64,000 bases of DNA from Cladocopium goreaui (GCA_947184155.2 CAMXCT020002756.1:1-64000), one strand, 5' to 3'. Counted from the first letter of the stretch, positions 12,532 through 23,710 are shown. Program-made: numbers and translations. Notes: generated by a model not told the origin, from the letters alone.

Positions 12532-13279
12532 TATAATCCATCATAAGGGACTCACCTGAAAATAGCTGTTCTGAGGCCATGGCCGGGGATGATTCTAATC
12601 ATCTGTCTGGGACACCTGAGAAAACACATGTACATTAAATCATCACTAAGTTCCGTTAGAAAGCAATCCCATTAAATATCAATATGCAAATTCATCCCGT
12701 AATATCCCGTAATATTTAATATTGATTTCCATTGATTTCCATTGATTATCCCATAAAAAAGTCTACAAATCATCGGTCGAAGTTGACGTTAAGGAAAAGG
12801 GTACGCTGGCTGTGCCGCCTTAACAATTCAAATTGTGAATTCTTCACTCTGCCTCTGTGAGTGCCACCCGCTGCCCACCCACAAAGCGCCCTGAACTTTG
12901 TTGTTCTTGCTGTGTGCACTCTTCACGCTACGTCCGCAATCCAACGCTGTGTACACCATGTCTACAACGTATCGTTAGTGGATGTTGCATACATACGTGC
13001 ATGCACCGAAAAATACAATGCAATATAGCGATTTACACATATAATGCAATGTAATTGTAGCATCAATCACTTGATTCATGGTATTATGGCGTTACAAAAA
13101 ACGATCGTTCAGCGAAAAAAAACGTCACACCAACCACAGCGCCCCAAGAAACGCCCCGCTCAGTGAAGACTTGAAAAAAACTGATAGGTTGCCCCCGATG
13201 TGTCGGTGTGTCTGGCGGGGCATCAGCATAAGCACAACGCCATTGCTCGACAAACATAGCTGTTGAGTCACACAAAATT

Positions 13280-13600
13280 CTGGCAAAACAAAGCACACAG
13301 GTTGTTGATATGACTCGACCTAGAAGGTCTTGTTCCATTGGCCATTCTGACGTAGCCTTCTGCATAGTCGTTGTGGATGATGAACTTGATGTGGATTTGC
13401 GTAGGGCAGCCGCTTCGACATGGATATCGATCAAGAACCCTTGTTTTGGAGAAGAGGAAGGCAGCAAATGTGGCACTTGTGAGATTGAGATAGACCTTCC
13501 ATCCTTGCAAAGAGGTCTGACAATTCCATTATCGCCCTGCCAAACAGCCACCATAAGGCATGGATCTTTGTTGTAGCAACAACTTCTTGCTAAACTGGAA
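13280..13600 (-). CDS. Candidate exon, unrecognised protein
   Basis: This lies in the longest open minus-strand frame of the first 14 kb. It reads CLMVAVWQGDNGIVRPLCKD, SISISQVPHLLPSSSPKQGF, IDIHVEAAALRKSTSSSSST and TTTMQKATSEWPMEQDLLG. A second minus frame (reading PTQIHIKFIIHNDYAEGYVR) is also plausible over the middle, so the frame is not settled. I recognise no family. Confidence 0.35.
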
Positions 13601-13658
13601 GAAAAAAATGAACGGTGACTGCTAAGATCTACGGATCCAAGTGTGTGGCCGATCAAAA

Positions 13659-13841
13659 TACCCTCTAGAGTAAACTAACATAACTATGGAAACATCACCA
13701 TCTTGAATGGGTAAATCACCAATTTTTAATAGGTAAATCACCATGTTTAATGGGTAAATCACGAAAATCACCATGCTATTATGGGTAAATCAACTATAAA
13801 TGGGAATTTTCAATAGCTATGTAAACGTTTACCAGAGGGTA
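13659..13841. mobile_element. MITE-like inverted repeat, family 1, expanded copy 5
   Basis: It has the same TA-CCCTCT ends and the same right arm as the others, but is 183 bp long. The interior word AATGGGTAAATCACCA is repeated about four times, so this copy has grown by internal tandem duplication. The left end reads CCCTCTAGAGTAAAC where the other copies read CCCTCTGGTAAAC. Confidence 0.75.
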
Positions 13842-15057
13842 ATCCTCTTCCTCTATATCCCGTTTTCAAGCTGGTTGATTTAACCTCCAAATATTAAAAT
13901 CACCGTTCCTATCATCATCCATCACCACAAAATTTGGTGGATTCTTCCCAGCTACAAACTTCCATTAAATTCAAGACAGTTGATTTTCCCAGTAGCTGGA
14001 AAATATTAAGACAATATTCTGGAAACATATGGAAATATATGGAAAACTTCCAGAAAAAATAGCTGGAAAAAGATGGAAACGCCAGAAAAACCTCCATTTT
14101 TTCTTCGTGGACTGTCCTATCTTTTCCCACATTTGTCCATGAAAAAAAACAAAACCAGCCTCACTGGCCGCGCTGGCGCCACGTCCTCTGACGCGGCAAA
14201 GTGCAGCCCAGCCAAACCCTGGGCTTTGGAATGGGAGAGGGATGGATTTGCATGGGAAATGATGGGTTTGTGTGGATTTATATGGATTTATAGCGGAAAA
14301 CTCAGATTTCACCAGTGAAAAACTATGGATTTAACCAAGTCACAATAGAAATTAAAGTATCGGAAAAGATGTGATTAGCTTGGGACTTAATCAATATCAC
14401 TTAAGTTCTGATGTCTTTTCTGCAATTCTTGCAGGAAATGGTGGATTGAAACGTTCGAATTATGGTTTTGATAAAGTTTTTAAATTACAAAACCATGGAT
14501 TTGGGAGCTGCAACCTCCTCACTGGATCTTATCTTTGCACTTAGTCTAACCTTCCGAGCACATAGTACCTATAAACTGCTTATCTTTGGACTGTTAGATA
14601 GCATAGTTTATGGGTACTATTACTATTAGAATATATATTGGATATCTATGGGTACCCATATACTGCCTATAGCGTATCTTACGCATGATTTATCACGACC
14701 CGTTGCATACCTGCTACATACTGGCCACCTATCCATTGCTCAGAGCGCACCTGTGAGTACCTGTATACTAATTATACAAAAAGCTTGCTATACACCTATA
14801 GATTCCCTTTGCACTCCCTACTGTATATCCCATTCTATCCTATTTATCACCCGCTTCTAGCTGCACAAACATTCCCTCTTCACCACCTATATAAACTCCT
14901 AAACTACAAAATACACTTCCACTAGACGACGGATGGCCCGAGAGCGTAGAGGAGCAGGGTCTTCTCTTGTTAGTATGGAGACGCAATTTTAGAAACGATG
15001 TATGAAAGATGTGTTATAGGCAGTCGTGAAGAGGAGTATCAAGACCAAATAGTGAGA
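13842..15057. other. No gene recognised
   Basis: This is AT-rich DNA. A GC-richer island at about 14150-14260 could hide a short exon, but neither strand gives a reading I would defend. Confidence 0.35.
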
Positions 15058-15965
15058 AGCTTTTACACACAGTAGCTTTTACACAGACACTTTTACACAG
15101 AAAGCTTTTACCCACAGAAGCTTTTACATACAGAAGCTTTTACACAGACACGTTTACACACAGATACGTTTACACACAGACACTTTTACACACAGACCCT
15201 TTTACACACAGGAGTTGCTTTTACACACAAATGCTTGTACACACAGAAGCTTTTACACATAGACGCTTTTAGACACAGGCACTTTTACACACAAACACTT
15301 TTACACAGAAACTCTTTTACACACAGACGCTTTTTCACGCAGACGCTTTTACACACAGACGCTTTTACACACAGAGGCTTTTACACACAAACACTTTTAC
15401 ACACAAACACTTTTACACACAAACACTTTTACACACAGACGCTTTTACACACAGACGCTTTTACACACAGACGCTTTGACACACAGACGCTTTTACACGG
15501 ACACTTTTACACATAGACATGTTTACACACAGACACTTTTACACACAGACCTTTTTACAGACAGGAGCTGCTTTCAGACGCTTTTACACGGACACTTTTA
15601 CACACAGACATGTTTACACACAGACACTTTTACACACAGACCTTTTTACAGACAGGAGCTGCTTTTACACACAAACGCTTTGACACACAGAAGCTTTTAC
15701 ACATAGACGCTTTTACACACAGGCACTTTTACACACAAACACTTTTACAGACAAACATTTTTACACACAGACGCTTTTACACGCAGACGCTTGTACACAC
15801 AGAAGCTTCTACACACAAACGCTTTTACACACAGACGGTTTTACATACAAACACTTTTACGCAGAAACACTTTTACACACAGACGCGTTTACACACAGAC
15901 GGTTTTACACACCAGCGCTTTTACACACAATCACTTGTACACACAGACGCTTTTACACACAGGCC
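15058..15965 (+). repeat. 16-bp tandem array, ACACAGACGCTTTTAC
   Basis: More than fifty tandem copies of a 16-bp unit, CTTTTACACACAGACG, vary at the last few bases (AGC, GAC, ACG). Because 16 is not a multiple of 3 and the unit has no stop in any forward frame, all three forward frames stay open for long stretches. They translate to the same 16-residue peptide cycle (FYTQTLLHTDAFTHRR). The long open frames are therefore a product of the repeat rather than evidence for a protein. Confidence 0.9.
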
Positions 15966-16020
15966 GGCCCATGTACTCACAGCGAAGTCATCGTTGTCGT
16001 GGCCACCTCAGCAATCCGAC

Positions 16021-16760
16021 GGGGTGGTGTGGCGAAGTCCTATTTCCATGTGACTCGAAACCAGCATCTATAAACATGTCATGAGGGCTATGTGCTTTGG
16101 GGCCCCCCAACCAAGGTGGTTTGCCATCTCCTGAAAAAAGTATAAACGGGCGGACCTGGCAGGCGGCGAACGTTTCTGGGCTGGGACACGCACAGTATTA
16201 CAATATGATATAAGTTGGTTCTTTTTGGGTTTAGGGTCCTGACTCCTGACTGTGACTGGAATTGAAACTCTTATCTTAACACTCATACATCCATCTCTAT
16301 ATATTAACACTCATACATCCATCTCTATTTCATATCGCTATTCCTATCTCAATATAAAATATATCGATTTGTCTCTTTGTGGTAGCAGCCTGCCTATCCA
16401 TGCAATCCATCCCATCCCGGGGCCCTGACTCCATGCAAACCTAGCTGCACAGACCAACAACTATATGCGCAAAAGGAATCGGCAGCTTAGCTTTATTCAT
16501 CTTCGATGGAGTCTCAGCCCGTTCTGCTTGACGCACGCCGATGCACTGTGGTGAGACAGGATGCACTATGGTGAAACTGAATGTCTCAAGCAAAGATGCG
16601 TGCATCAGCAAGTCTCAGACAGTTCTGGTTGACTCATGCTGATGCACTTCATTTTCAAATTCAATTGACATCAGTGGCTACCGCGGTTGATCTTTATCTG
16701 GGCACCTCCACGAACACGACCTTAGGTCCAGCATCTCTGTGAACGCAGCAAGATCTTCCA
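16021..16760 (+). repeat. Long direct repeat, left copy
   Basis: This 740-bp segment recurs at 21571-22438. Shared words include GGGGTGGTGTGGCGAAGTCC, TCATGAGGGCT, GGGGCCCCCCAACCAAGGTG, GGCAGGCGGCGAACGTTTCT and GCAAGATCTTCCA at the end. It lacks about 75 bp present in the right copy after GACCAAC. The two copies bracket all the satellite arrays. I see no LTR signature (TG...CA ends, PBS, coding interior), so I call it a segmental or dispersed repeat. Confidence 0.8.
16600..16647 (-). other. Conserved-tip hairpin 1
   Basis: Tip T-CAGA-CAGT-TCTG-GTT. The outer arms GTGCATCAGCA / TGCTGATGCAC are perfect, and an inner AGTC/GACT pair is present. It is within the left long direct repeat. Confidence 0.75.
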
Positions 16761-17616
16761 CATTGCATCACAAGTGGTGTTGAAGATATCCCGACTACTG
16801 CCGGTTGGGATCCCAGTCTCGACGAACGTAAAACTATGCCTTTCATTAAAAGAGTCAACGACCTTTCAAGTCCTCTGCTCCATTCATCCGCGCGCCTGTA
16901 ATCACGGTCACATAGCTGACACCATCAGAGGACATAGGACATTCCTTGAAAAGACATAGGTCGCATTATGCAAAGAGGTTTGAGTGGAAGGGCAAAAAAT
17001 AGAAGGGTAAAATCCAACTACCATGCTAATAAATGGGCTAACGCCCAGGTGCCGCCGCCCCCCTTTTTGAGGCTTCGGAATCGCAGATGACTGAGAAAAT
17101 GTAAGAGTCATAACTTAAAACAGTATTTGGATATTTATCTAACTATAGACTATAGTGTTATGAGAATATTGCAGCTACAGGGCTTGTATGACAAAATATT
17201 TTTTAACCATTTGCTGCACCATTCTGGCAACCATTCTATTTACTATGCTGGAAGCACCCCTGTTCTTGTAACCGTTCTGTTTCCTATTCTGGAAGCATCT
17301 CTGTTCTCTTAAACATTCTGTTTCCTGTTCTGGAAACACCTCTGTTCTTTTAACCATTCTACTTCCTATTCTGGAAGCACCTCTCTTCTAATCATTTGAT
17401 GAATTTTTCTCAAGCCACCAGTCTTCCTGTAGCCATGCCACCTGCTATCCTGGAATCATATTTTTGATGGTCATCCTATCTGCGACCCTGAGGCCCTGAG
17501 GTAAACAAGTTTTCAAACTATCCCAGTCCCATGTCTTAGAAACACTCCACTGTAGTCAGTCATTCCTTCTGTCAAAGCTCAATAGAATGGGCGGCCAGAA
17601 AAAGACACCGCAAAAA

Positions 17617-18977
17617 TGCAATATTCGACCTGGCAAAGCGCTGGCAAAGGGCTAAAGCTGCACGGAGGGTTTTAGGGCCCTGGTGGAACGTGCTTCGCGC
17701 AGGTTTTGAAACCCTCTAAATGCAGAATTTCGACCTGGCAAGGCAGCGGCAAAGGGCGAAAGGTGCACAGGAGGGTTTCGTGTCCTAGTGAAACGTGCCT
17801 GGCGCAGGTGTGGAAACCGTCTAAATGCAATATTCGACCTGGCAAAGCGCTGGCAAAGGGCTACAAGCTGCACGGAGGGTTTTGGGGCCCTCATGGAACG
17901 TGCTTCGCACAGGTTTTGAAACCCTCTAAATGCAGTGTTTCGACTTGGCAAAGCAGGGCAAAGGGCGATGGCAAAGCGCTGGCAAGGGGCTAAAGCTGCA
18001 CGGAAGGGTTTGGGGCCCTGGTGGAAGGTGCTTCGCGCAGGCTTTGAAACCCTCTCTAAATGCAGAATTTCGACCTGGCAAGGCAGGGGCAAAGGGTGAA
18101 AGGTGCACAGGAGGGTTTCCTGTCCTAGTGAAACGTGCCTCCTAGGGGTGGAAACCGTCTAAATGCAATATTCGACCTGGCAAAGCGCTGGCAAAGGGCT
18201 AAAGCTGCACGGAGGGTTTTGGGGCCCTGGTGGAACGTGCTTCGCGCAGGTTTTGAAACCCTCTAAATGCAGTATTTCGACCTGGCAAGGCAAGGGCAAA
18301 GGGCGATGGCAAAGCGCTGCGGAAGGGTTTGGGGCCCTGGTGGAACGTGCTTCGCGCAGGTTTTGAAATCCTCTAAATGCAGAATTTCGACTTGGCAAGG
18401 CAGGGGCAAAGGGCGAAAGGTGCACAGGAGGGTTTCGTGTCCTAGTGAAACGTGCCTGGCGCAGGTGTGGAAACCCGTCTAAATGCAATATTCGACCTGG
18501 CAAAGCGCTGGCAAAGGGCTAAAGCTACACGGCGGGTTTAGGGGCCCTGGTGGAACGTGCTTCGCGCAGGTTTTGAAACCCTCAGAGTTTCGGGCCCTGG
18601 TGGAACGTGCTTCGCGCAGGTTTTGAAACTCTCTAAATTCTAAATGCAGAATTTCGACCTGGCAAGGCAGGGGCAAAGGGCGAAAGGTGCACAGGAGGGT
18701 TTCGTGTCCTAGTGAAACGTGCCTGGCGCAGGTGTGGAAACCGTCTAAATGCAATATTCGACCTGGCAAAGCGCTGGCAAAGGGCTAAAGCTGCACGGAG
18801 GGTTTTGGGGCCCTGGTGGAACGTGCTTCGCGCAGGTTTTGAAACCCTCTAAATGCAGTATTTCGACTTGGCAAGGCAAGGGCAAAGGGCGATGGCAAAG
18901 CGCTGGCAAGGGCTAAAGCTGCACGGAAGGGTTTGGGGCCCTGGTGGAACGTGCTTCGCGCAGGTTTTGAAACCCTC
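17617..18977 (+). repeat. Satellite with A/B/C monomers of about 105-130 bp
   Basis: Twelve related monomers start near 17617, 17721, 17825, 17930, 18060, 18164, 18267, 18377, 18483, 18643, 18747 and 18855. Type A starts TGCAATATTCGACCTGG. Type B starts TGCAGAATTTCGACCTGG and carries CACAGGAGGGTTTC. Type C starts TGCAGTATTTCGACTTGG and includes an extra GGGCGATGGCAAAGCGC. The order is A B A C B A C B A B A C, a partial higher-order A-C-B unit. All share GAAACC-TCTAAA at the end. Minus-strand frames over it are long but are repeat products. Confidence 0.88.
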
Positions 18978-19033
18978 TTCATAAAAAGGGTTTTTTAAGC
19001 GTTGGAGGTTTGTTTTAAGGGTTGAACGGTTTA

Positions 19034-20420
19034 AGGGATGGGCAAACGGCAGGCTTGGAGCCTATAAGAAGGACATTGCTGTGTGCCTTGGAGGCCTGTT
19101 GGCCGCAGGATGAAGCATGCCAAGGTTCCCTTGTGTTTAAGGCCTGGCAAACGGCAGGCTTGGACCCCCCATGACGGGTTGTAAGGGTTTTAAGGGTTTT
19201 AAGCGTTTAAGGGCTGGCAAACGGCAGGCTTGGACGCCCATAAGAAGACATTGATGTGTGGCCTTGGAGTGCCTGTTGGCTGCAGGATGAAGCATGCCAA
19301 GGTTCCCTTGTGTTTAAGGCCTGGCAAACGGCAGGCTTGGACCCCCCATGACGGGTTGCAAGGGTTTTTAAGGGTTTTAAGCGTTTGGAGGGTTTTTAAG
19401 CGTTTAAGGGCTGGCAAACGGCAGGCTTGGACGCCCATAAGAAGACATTGATGTGTGGCCTTGGGGTGCCTGTTAGCTGCAGGATGAAGCATGCCAAGGT
19501 TCCCTTGTGTTTAAGGCCTGGCAAACGGCAGGCTTGGACCCCGCATGACGGGTTGTAAGGGTTTTAAGGGTTTTTTTGGCGTTTGGAGGGTTTTTAAGCG
19601 TTTAAGGGCTGGCAAACGGCAGGCTTGGACGCCCATAAGAAGACGTTTGTGGTGGCCTTGGGGTGCCTGTTGGCTGCAAGATGAAGCATGCCAAGGGAAT
19701 GTTTAAGGCCTGGCAAACGGCAGGCTGCGACGCCCATAAGAAGCCATTGATGTGTGGCCTTGCGGGCCTGGCAAACGGCAGGCTTGGACCCCCATGACGG
19801 TTGTAATAAGGGTAAGGGTTTTAAGCGTTTGGATGGTTTTTAAGGGTTTGAAGCGTTTAAGGGCTGGCAAACGGCAGGCTTGGACGCCTATAAGAAGACA
19901 TTGATGTGTGGCCTTGGAGTGCCTGTTGGCCGCAGGATGAAGCATGCCAAGGTTCCCTTGTGTTTAAGGCCTGGCAAACGGCAGGCTTGGACCCCCCATG
20001 ACGGGCTGTAAGGGTTTTAAGGGTTTTAAGCGTTTGGAGGGTTTTTAAGCGTTGTTAAGGGCTGGCAAACGGCAGGCTTGGACGCCCATAAGAAGACATT
20101 GATGTGTGGCCTTGGAGTGCCTGTTGGCTGCAGGATGAAGCATGCCAAGGTTCCCTTGTGTTTAAGGCCTGGCAAACGGCAGGCTTGGACCCCCCATGAC
20201 GGGTTGTAAGGGTTTTAAGGGTTTTAAGCGTTTGGAGGGTTTTTAAGCGTTTAAGGGCTGGCAAACGGCAGGCTTGGACGCCCATAAGAAGACATTGATG
20301 TGTGGCCTTGGGGTGCCTGTTGGCTGCAGGATGCAGCATGGCAAACGGCAGGCTTGGACCCCAGGACGTGGCAAAGGGCAGGCTTGGACGCTAAGGGAAT
20401 GTGTCGCCTTGCGGTGCCAA
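19034..20420 (+). repeat. Satellite of about 197-bp units with GGGTTTTAAG spacer
   Basis: Units begin GGGCTGGCAAACGGCAGGCT at 19211, 19408, 19606, 19861, 20059 and 20255 (spacings 197, 198, 255, 198, 196), with an earlier diverged start at 19034. The 255 gap holds an extra half-unit. Each unit contains the core GGCAAACGGCAGGCTTGGAC twice, a GAAGCATGCCAAGGTTCCCT block, and a spacer of repeated AAGGGTTTT that resembles, but is not, a telomere repeat. No gene. Confidence 0.88.
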
Positions 20421-20589
20421 GGGAATGTTTAAGCGATGGCTTTTAAGGGCTGGCAAGTGGCCTTGGAAAGCTAAGAAGGAGAAGTTCCACACCTGCGGTG
20501 GTCCCAGGCGCCGCCCCTGCCTTGGCCAAGGCCGGGGTCGGTGGATATGAACAGGTACTACCACTGCCTCGATCTGCCAAATTCGTATC

Positions 20590-20700
20590 CTGTCTCATGA
20601 GGGCGGTGTGCTTTGGGGCCCCCCAACCAGGGTGGTTCTGGCAGGCGGCGGACATTGCTGGCCACCTCAGCATTTCGACGGAGGGGTGAAGTTCGTACCA
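20590..20700 (+). repeat. Partial third copy of the long direct repeat
   Basis: TCATGAGGGCGGTGTGCTTT, GGGGCCCCCCAACCAGGGTG and GGCAGGCGGCGGACATTGCT match the middle of the 16021 and 21571 repeats, at lower identity. Confidence 0.6.
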
Positions 20701-20714
20701 TGTATTTGTACCAT

Positions 20715-20744
20715 GTATTGCTCAGACAGTTCTGGTTGCAATAC
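20715..20744 (-). other. Conserved-tip hairpin 2
   Basis: Tip T-CAGA-CAGT-TCTG-GTT, closed by GTATTGC / GCAATAC (7 bp, perfect). Confidence 0.75.
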
Positions 20745-21570
20745 AAGAATCAAAGTTAAACATCAAGTAACTAAGCTGCTCACAAAGGTGTTGAGTCAGG
20801 AAAAGAACCGACCTGGCCCCCCGCCAGGGTGGGGGAACCATCCTATCCCCTCAAAGTATTATAGGAGCAGGCCATAATTATATACCTATTATCAAAGTCT
20901 GAAGCTAAGGCCTAAGGCTATTAATCTAAATATTGTAAAGATCTAAGATGACGGCTCGATGATGTGCACCTCATCACAATACGTGACCAAGTGTGTAATG
21001 TCATGGCGAGCCTAACTAATACTTTTGTCAGTCCCGATATTGTCCTGCAAAAGCTTGAAGCGATCACTGCTTGCAGCAGCTGAACCAAAGCGTGCACGGC
21101 GACAACCTGGTCGTCCATCGTGCTCTGGACAGCCGCGATGGGAGTCAGAGGAAACAATCTTCTCTCGCAGACAGATAGCCAGTCACACGTCTCGTGCATG
21201 TAGATGTTGAGTTTTGACCTCGTCAACCATCAATTTGAAACCACTCGATCAAGACCAAAAAAGGTCAATGGACCATCTCAAAGGGGATCACTTTGAAGAA
21301 GCAACAGAAAATAATTTTTGCTTTTCTTTACTTAGAAACGTCCGTCCGTCCAGAGAGAGGCCTATCTGCCCACAACAAGAGATCTGGGGGGAACCAGGGT
21401 TACTGGCACTGCAGGCCAAAGGTTATCATAGATTCAATTGGGAGGAAGTGACAATAGATGTACCATGGCTGATGGCAAGACCATGGTACACCATCACTTC
21501 CATTGAAAGTCATAAGACCTGAGGAGGAGCCTGGACACGTATACCTTTTATTGTGTGTGCATGTGTCGAT

Positions 21571-22438
21571 GGGGTGGTGTGGCGAAGTCCCATTTCCATG
21601 CGAACCGGAAAAAAAAGGAAATGATGTGACTCGAAACCACCATGTATAAACATGTCATGAGGGCTGTGTGCGTTGGGGCCCCCCAACCAAGGTGGTTTGC
21701 CATCTCCCCAAAAAAAGTATAAACGGGCGGACCTGGCAGGCGGCGAACGTTTCTGGGCTGGGACAAGCACAATATTACAACTTTATTATTTAATGGGATG
21801 GCCCTTGTGCTCCTTTCCATGTTCTTTTTGGGTTTAGGGTCCTGACTCGTGACTGTGACTGGAATTGAAACTCTTATCTTAACACTCATACATCCATCTC
21901 TATATATTAACAGTCATACATCCATCTTTATATCATATCTCTATCTCTATCTCAATATATAATATATCGATTTGTCTCTTTGTGGTAGCAGCCTATCCAG
22001 GTAATCCATCCCGTCCCGGGGCCCTGACTCGATGCAAACCTAGCTGCACAGACCAACGATGCGGACCTGCAAAGCATTCAAGGACTATGACGAATGACTG
22101 TGACAGATCACATTCAGTGATGTCCCGGCACAACTATATGCGCAAAAGGAATCGGCAGCTTTATTCATCTTCGATGGAGTCTCAGCCCGTTCTGCTTGAC
22201 TCACGCCGATGCACTATGGTGAGACAGGATGCACTATGGTGAAACTGAATGTCTCAAGCAAAGATGCGTGCATCAGCAAGTCTCAGACAGTTCTGGTTGA
22301 CTCATGCTGATGCACTTCATTTTCAAATTCAATTGACATCAGTGGCTACCGCGGTCGATCTTTATCTGGGCACCTCCACGGACACGACCTTAGTTCCAGC
22401 CTCTCTGTAAACGCAGCAAGATCTTCCAGCCAGTCAGC
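21571..22438 (+). repeat. Long direct repeat, right copy
   Basis: This is the counterpart of 16021-16760, 868 bp long. It keeps the block after GACCAAC (GATGCGGACCTGCAAAGCAT and on) that the left copy has lost. A diverged third relative of its second half lies at about 23440-23825. Confidence 0.8.
22268..22315 (-). other. Conserved-tip hairpin 3
   Basis: Same arms and tip as hairpin 1 (GTGCATCAGCA / TGCTGATGCAC), because it lies in the duplicated segment. Confidence 0.75.
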
Positions 22439-22595
22439 AGGATGCCTCATACTTGAGATTCACAACGCAGTCGTTGCAGTGCCCGCAAATGTAACATCTC
22501 TCGGCTGCCATTGTCTTCCAAACATGTTCTATGCTTCCAGCTGTTTTTTTAAATATATTTCATATGATGATGATGAAAGTGTGGTATTGTCACGG

Positions 22596-22874
22596 TCATG
22601 ACCTTTGCCCAGCCAGCAGAGACTTGCTGAGATGTGTAGCTATCGTCTGACTCGTTTGGATCGCCGGGTTCTTGGTTGGCACCGCAGCAACTACAGATGG
22701 TGTTCGCTTCCTTCCAATGACACATTTTTTCAAAACAACTGGCCAACCAGCTTTTACCAGATAGTGCTCGGTTTTTGGTTGAAACGAATACTGCTTGGCC
22801 AATTCAGAGCTCCTAGGCACAAATGCAAGAATGTGTCGTAGAAGTTGATCACCGAAGACATCCGCCCTTGCCAT
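22596..22874 (-). CDS. Hypothetical protein, about 92 aa
   Basis: The frame begins MARADVFGDQLLRHILAFVP and has a hydrophobic, amphipathic start, then FQPKTEHYLVKAGWPVVLKK. The second motif recurs, diverged, in the minus-strand frame near 45075-45165 (LPETAHHLIKAAWPCIFGG). Two independent loci therefore share an F-x-P-x-T-x-H-x-[LI]-[VI]-KA-x-WP segment. I recognise no family. It could be one exon of a longer gene continuing upstream. Confidence 0.4.
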   Translation of the reverse strand: MARADVFGDQLLRHILAFVPRSSELAKQYSFQPKTEHYLVKAGWPVVLKKCVIGRKRTPSVVAAVPTKNPAIQTSQTIATHLSKSLLAGQRS

Positions 22875-22932
22875 GGCAGACTACGTTTAAATAACAAGAT
22901 AATTTATGTGAATTTGTTTGTTGTGGAACCTG

Positions 22933-23178
22933 TCATGTCCAACGATGTGGGTGCTGCCGCCGAGTATCCTTCAACACCAAGACCCATAATCGGCTGTCAT
23001 CATCTCTTGCTTCTTCATCGTAAAACAGAATGTAATACAGTGTGAAATCGACCGTGGGCTCACACATCCAAGATAGTGGCAAATGGCCCCAGAAATGGCG
23101 GCCCATGTCTGGAGGGCCGTTCATGTGCACTTGGTCGTAGATGTACAATTCTCTGAATGGATAGCAACAGCGCATCAT
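22933..23178 (-). CDS. Hypothetical exon, aromatic-rich
   Basis: One minus-strand frame reads FRELYIYDQVHMNGPPDMGR, HFWGHLPLSWMCEPTVDFTL, YYILFYDEEARDDDSRLWVL and VLKDTRRQHPH. Codon use looks coding, with many Trp/Tyr/Phe. The start and splice sites are not resolved. It may be part of the same transcript as 22596-22874. Confidence 0.4.
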   Translation of the reverse strand: MMRCCYPFRELYIYDQVHMNGPPDMGRHFWGHLPLSWMCEPTVDFTLYYILFYDEEARDDDSRLWVLVLKDTRRQHPHRWT

Positions 23179-23680
23179 TCAAATCAACTGAATTTGTTTG
23201 AAACGACGTATATTGCAATCTCCCCGCAGCTGCAAAGCAATCGGCAGCCATGCGTGACTTGATGTTAGTACAGCTACAACATTTTGGGGACCTCAGTTGA
23301 TTGCTAGAACTTTTCCAATATGGACTTGCATTCTTGCAATCTTTACTCGAAGACCCGGCTTTTCGATAGTGCAGTCCACATGTGAGCAAGAATCTGCAGC
23401 TTCATGATGTCACATAGGCAAGCGTGAGGATGAGCAATGCCATCCTCTCCCGGGGCCCTGGCCTGATGAAGACCGAGCTGCGTAGAAGAACCGAAGCCCT
23501 GCCAAGCATTCAAGGACCAAGACTGGCGACTGTGACAGATTACATTGAGTGATGCTTTCTTATTTGCATAAGACCTCCATGCACATTCTCATGGTTTTCT
23601 GCACAGATACTTTCCACTTTGTGCGAAAACTAAAGCAATGAGCAACTTTTTGTCATGATGAAGTTGGGTGTAGCTGCCAA

Positions 23681-23710
23681 AGTCTCAGACAGTTCTGTTT
23701 GACTTCTGCC
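23681..23710 (-). other. Conserved-tip hairpin 4 (weak)
   Basis: Tip T-CAGA-CAGT-TCTG-TTT, closed only by AGTC/GACT. It may be a decayed copy. Confidence 0.45.

Noticed and set aside
15235-16084. Long overlapping plus-strand ORFs (93-147 aa)
   Set aside because: They are readings of the stop-free 16-bp repeat in different frames, with no sign of a protein.
17652-18982. Minus-strand ORFs with repeated CQVEILHLEGFKTCAKH-like text
   Set aside because: They follow satellite monomers, change frame with monomer length and have no start or splice context.
17617-20420. CRISPR-like regular repeats
   Set aside because: Units are 100-200 bp, without short constant repeats and unique spacers; the context is eukaryotic.
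19034-20420. True telomere repeat
   Set aside because: The words are GGGTTTTAAG-type spacers within a larger satellite, not a run of TTTAGGG.
16021-22438. LTR retrotransposon reading of the long direct repeats
   Set aside because: No TG...CA ends, primer site or coding interior; the interior is satellite.
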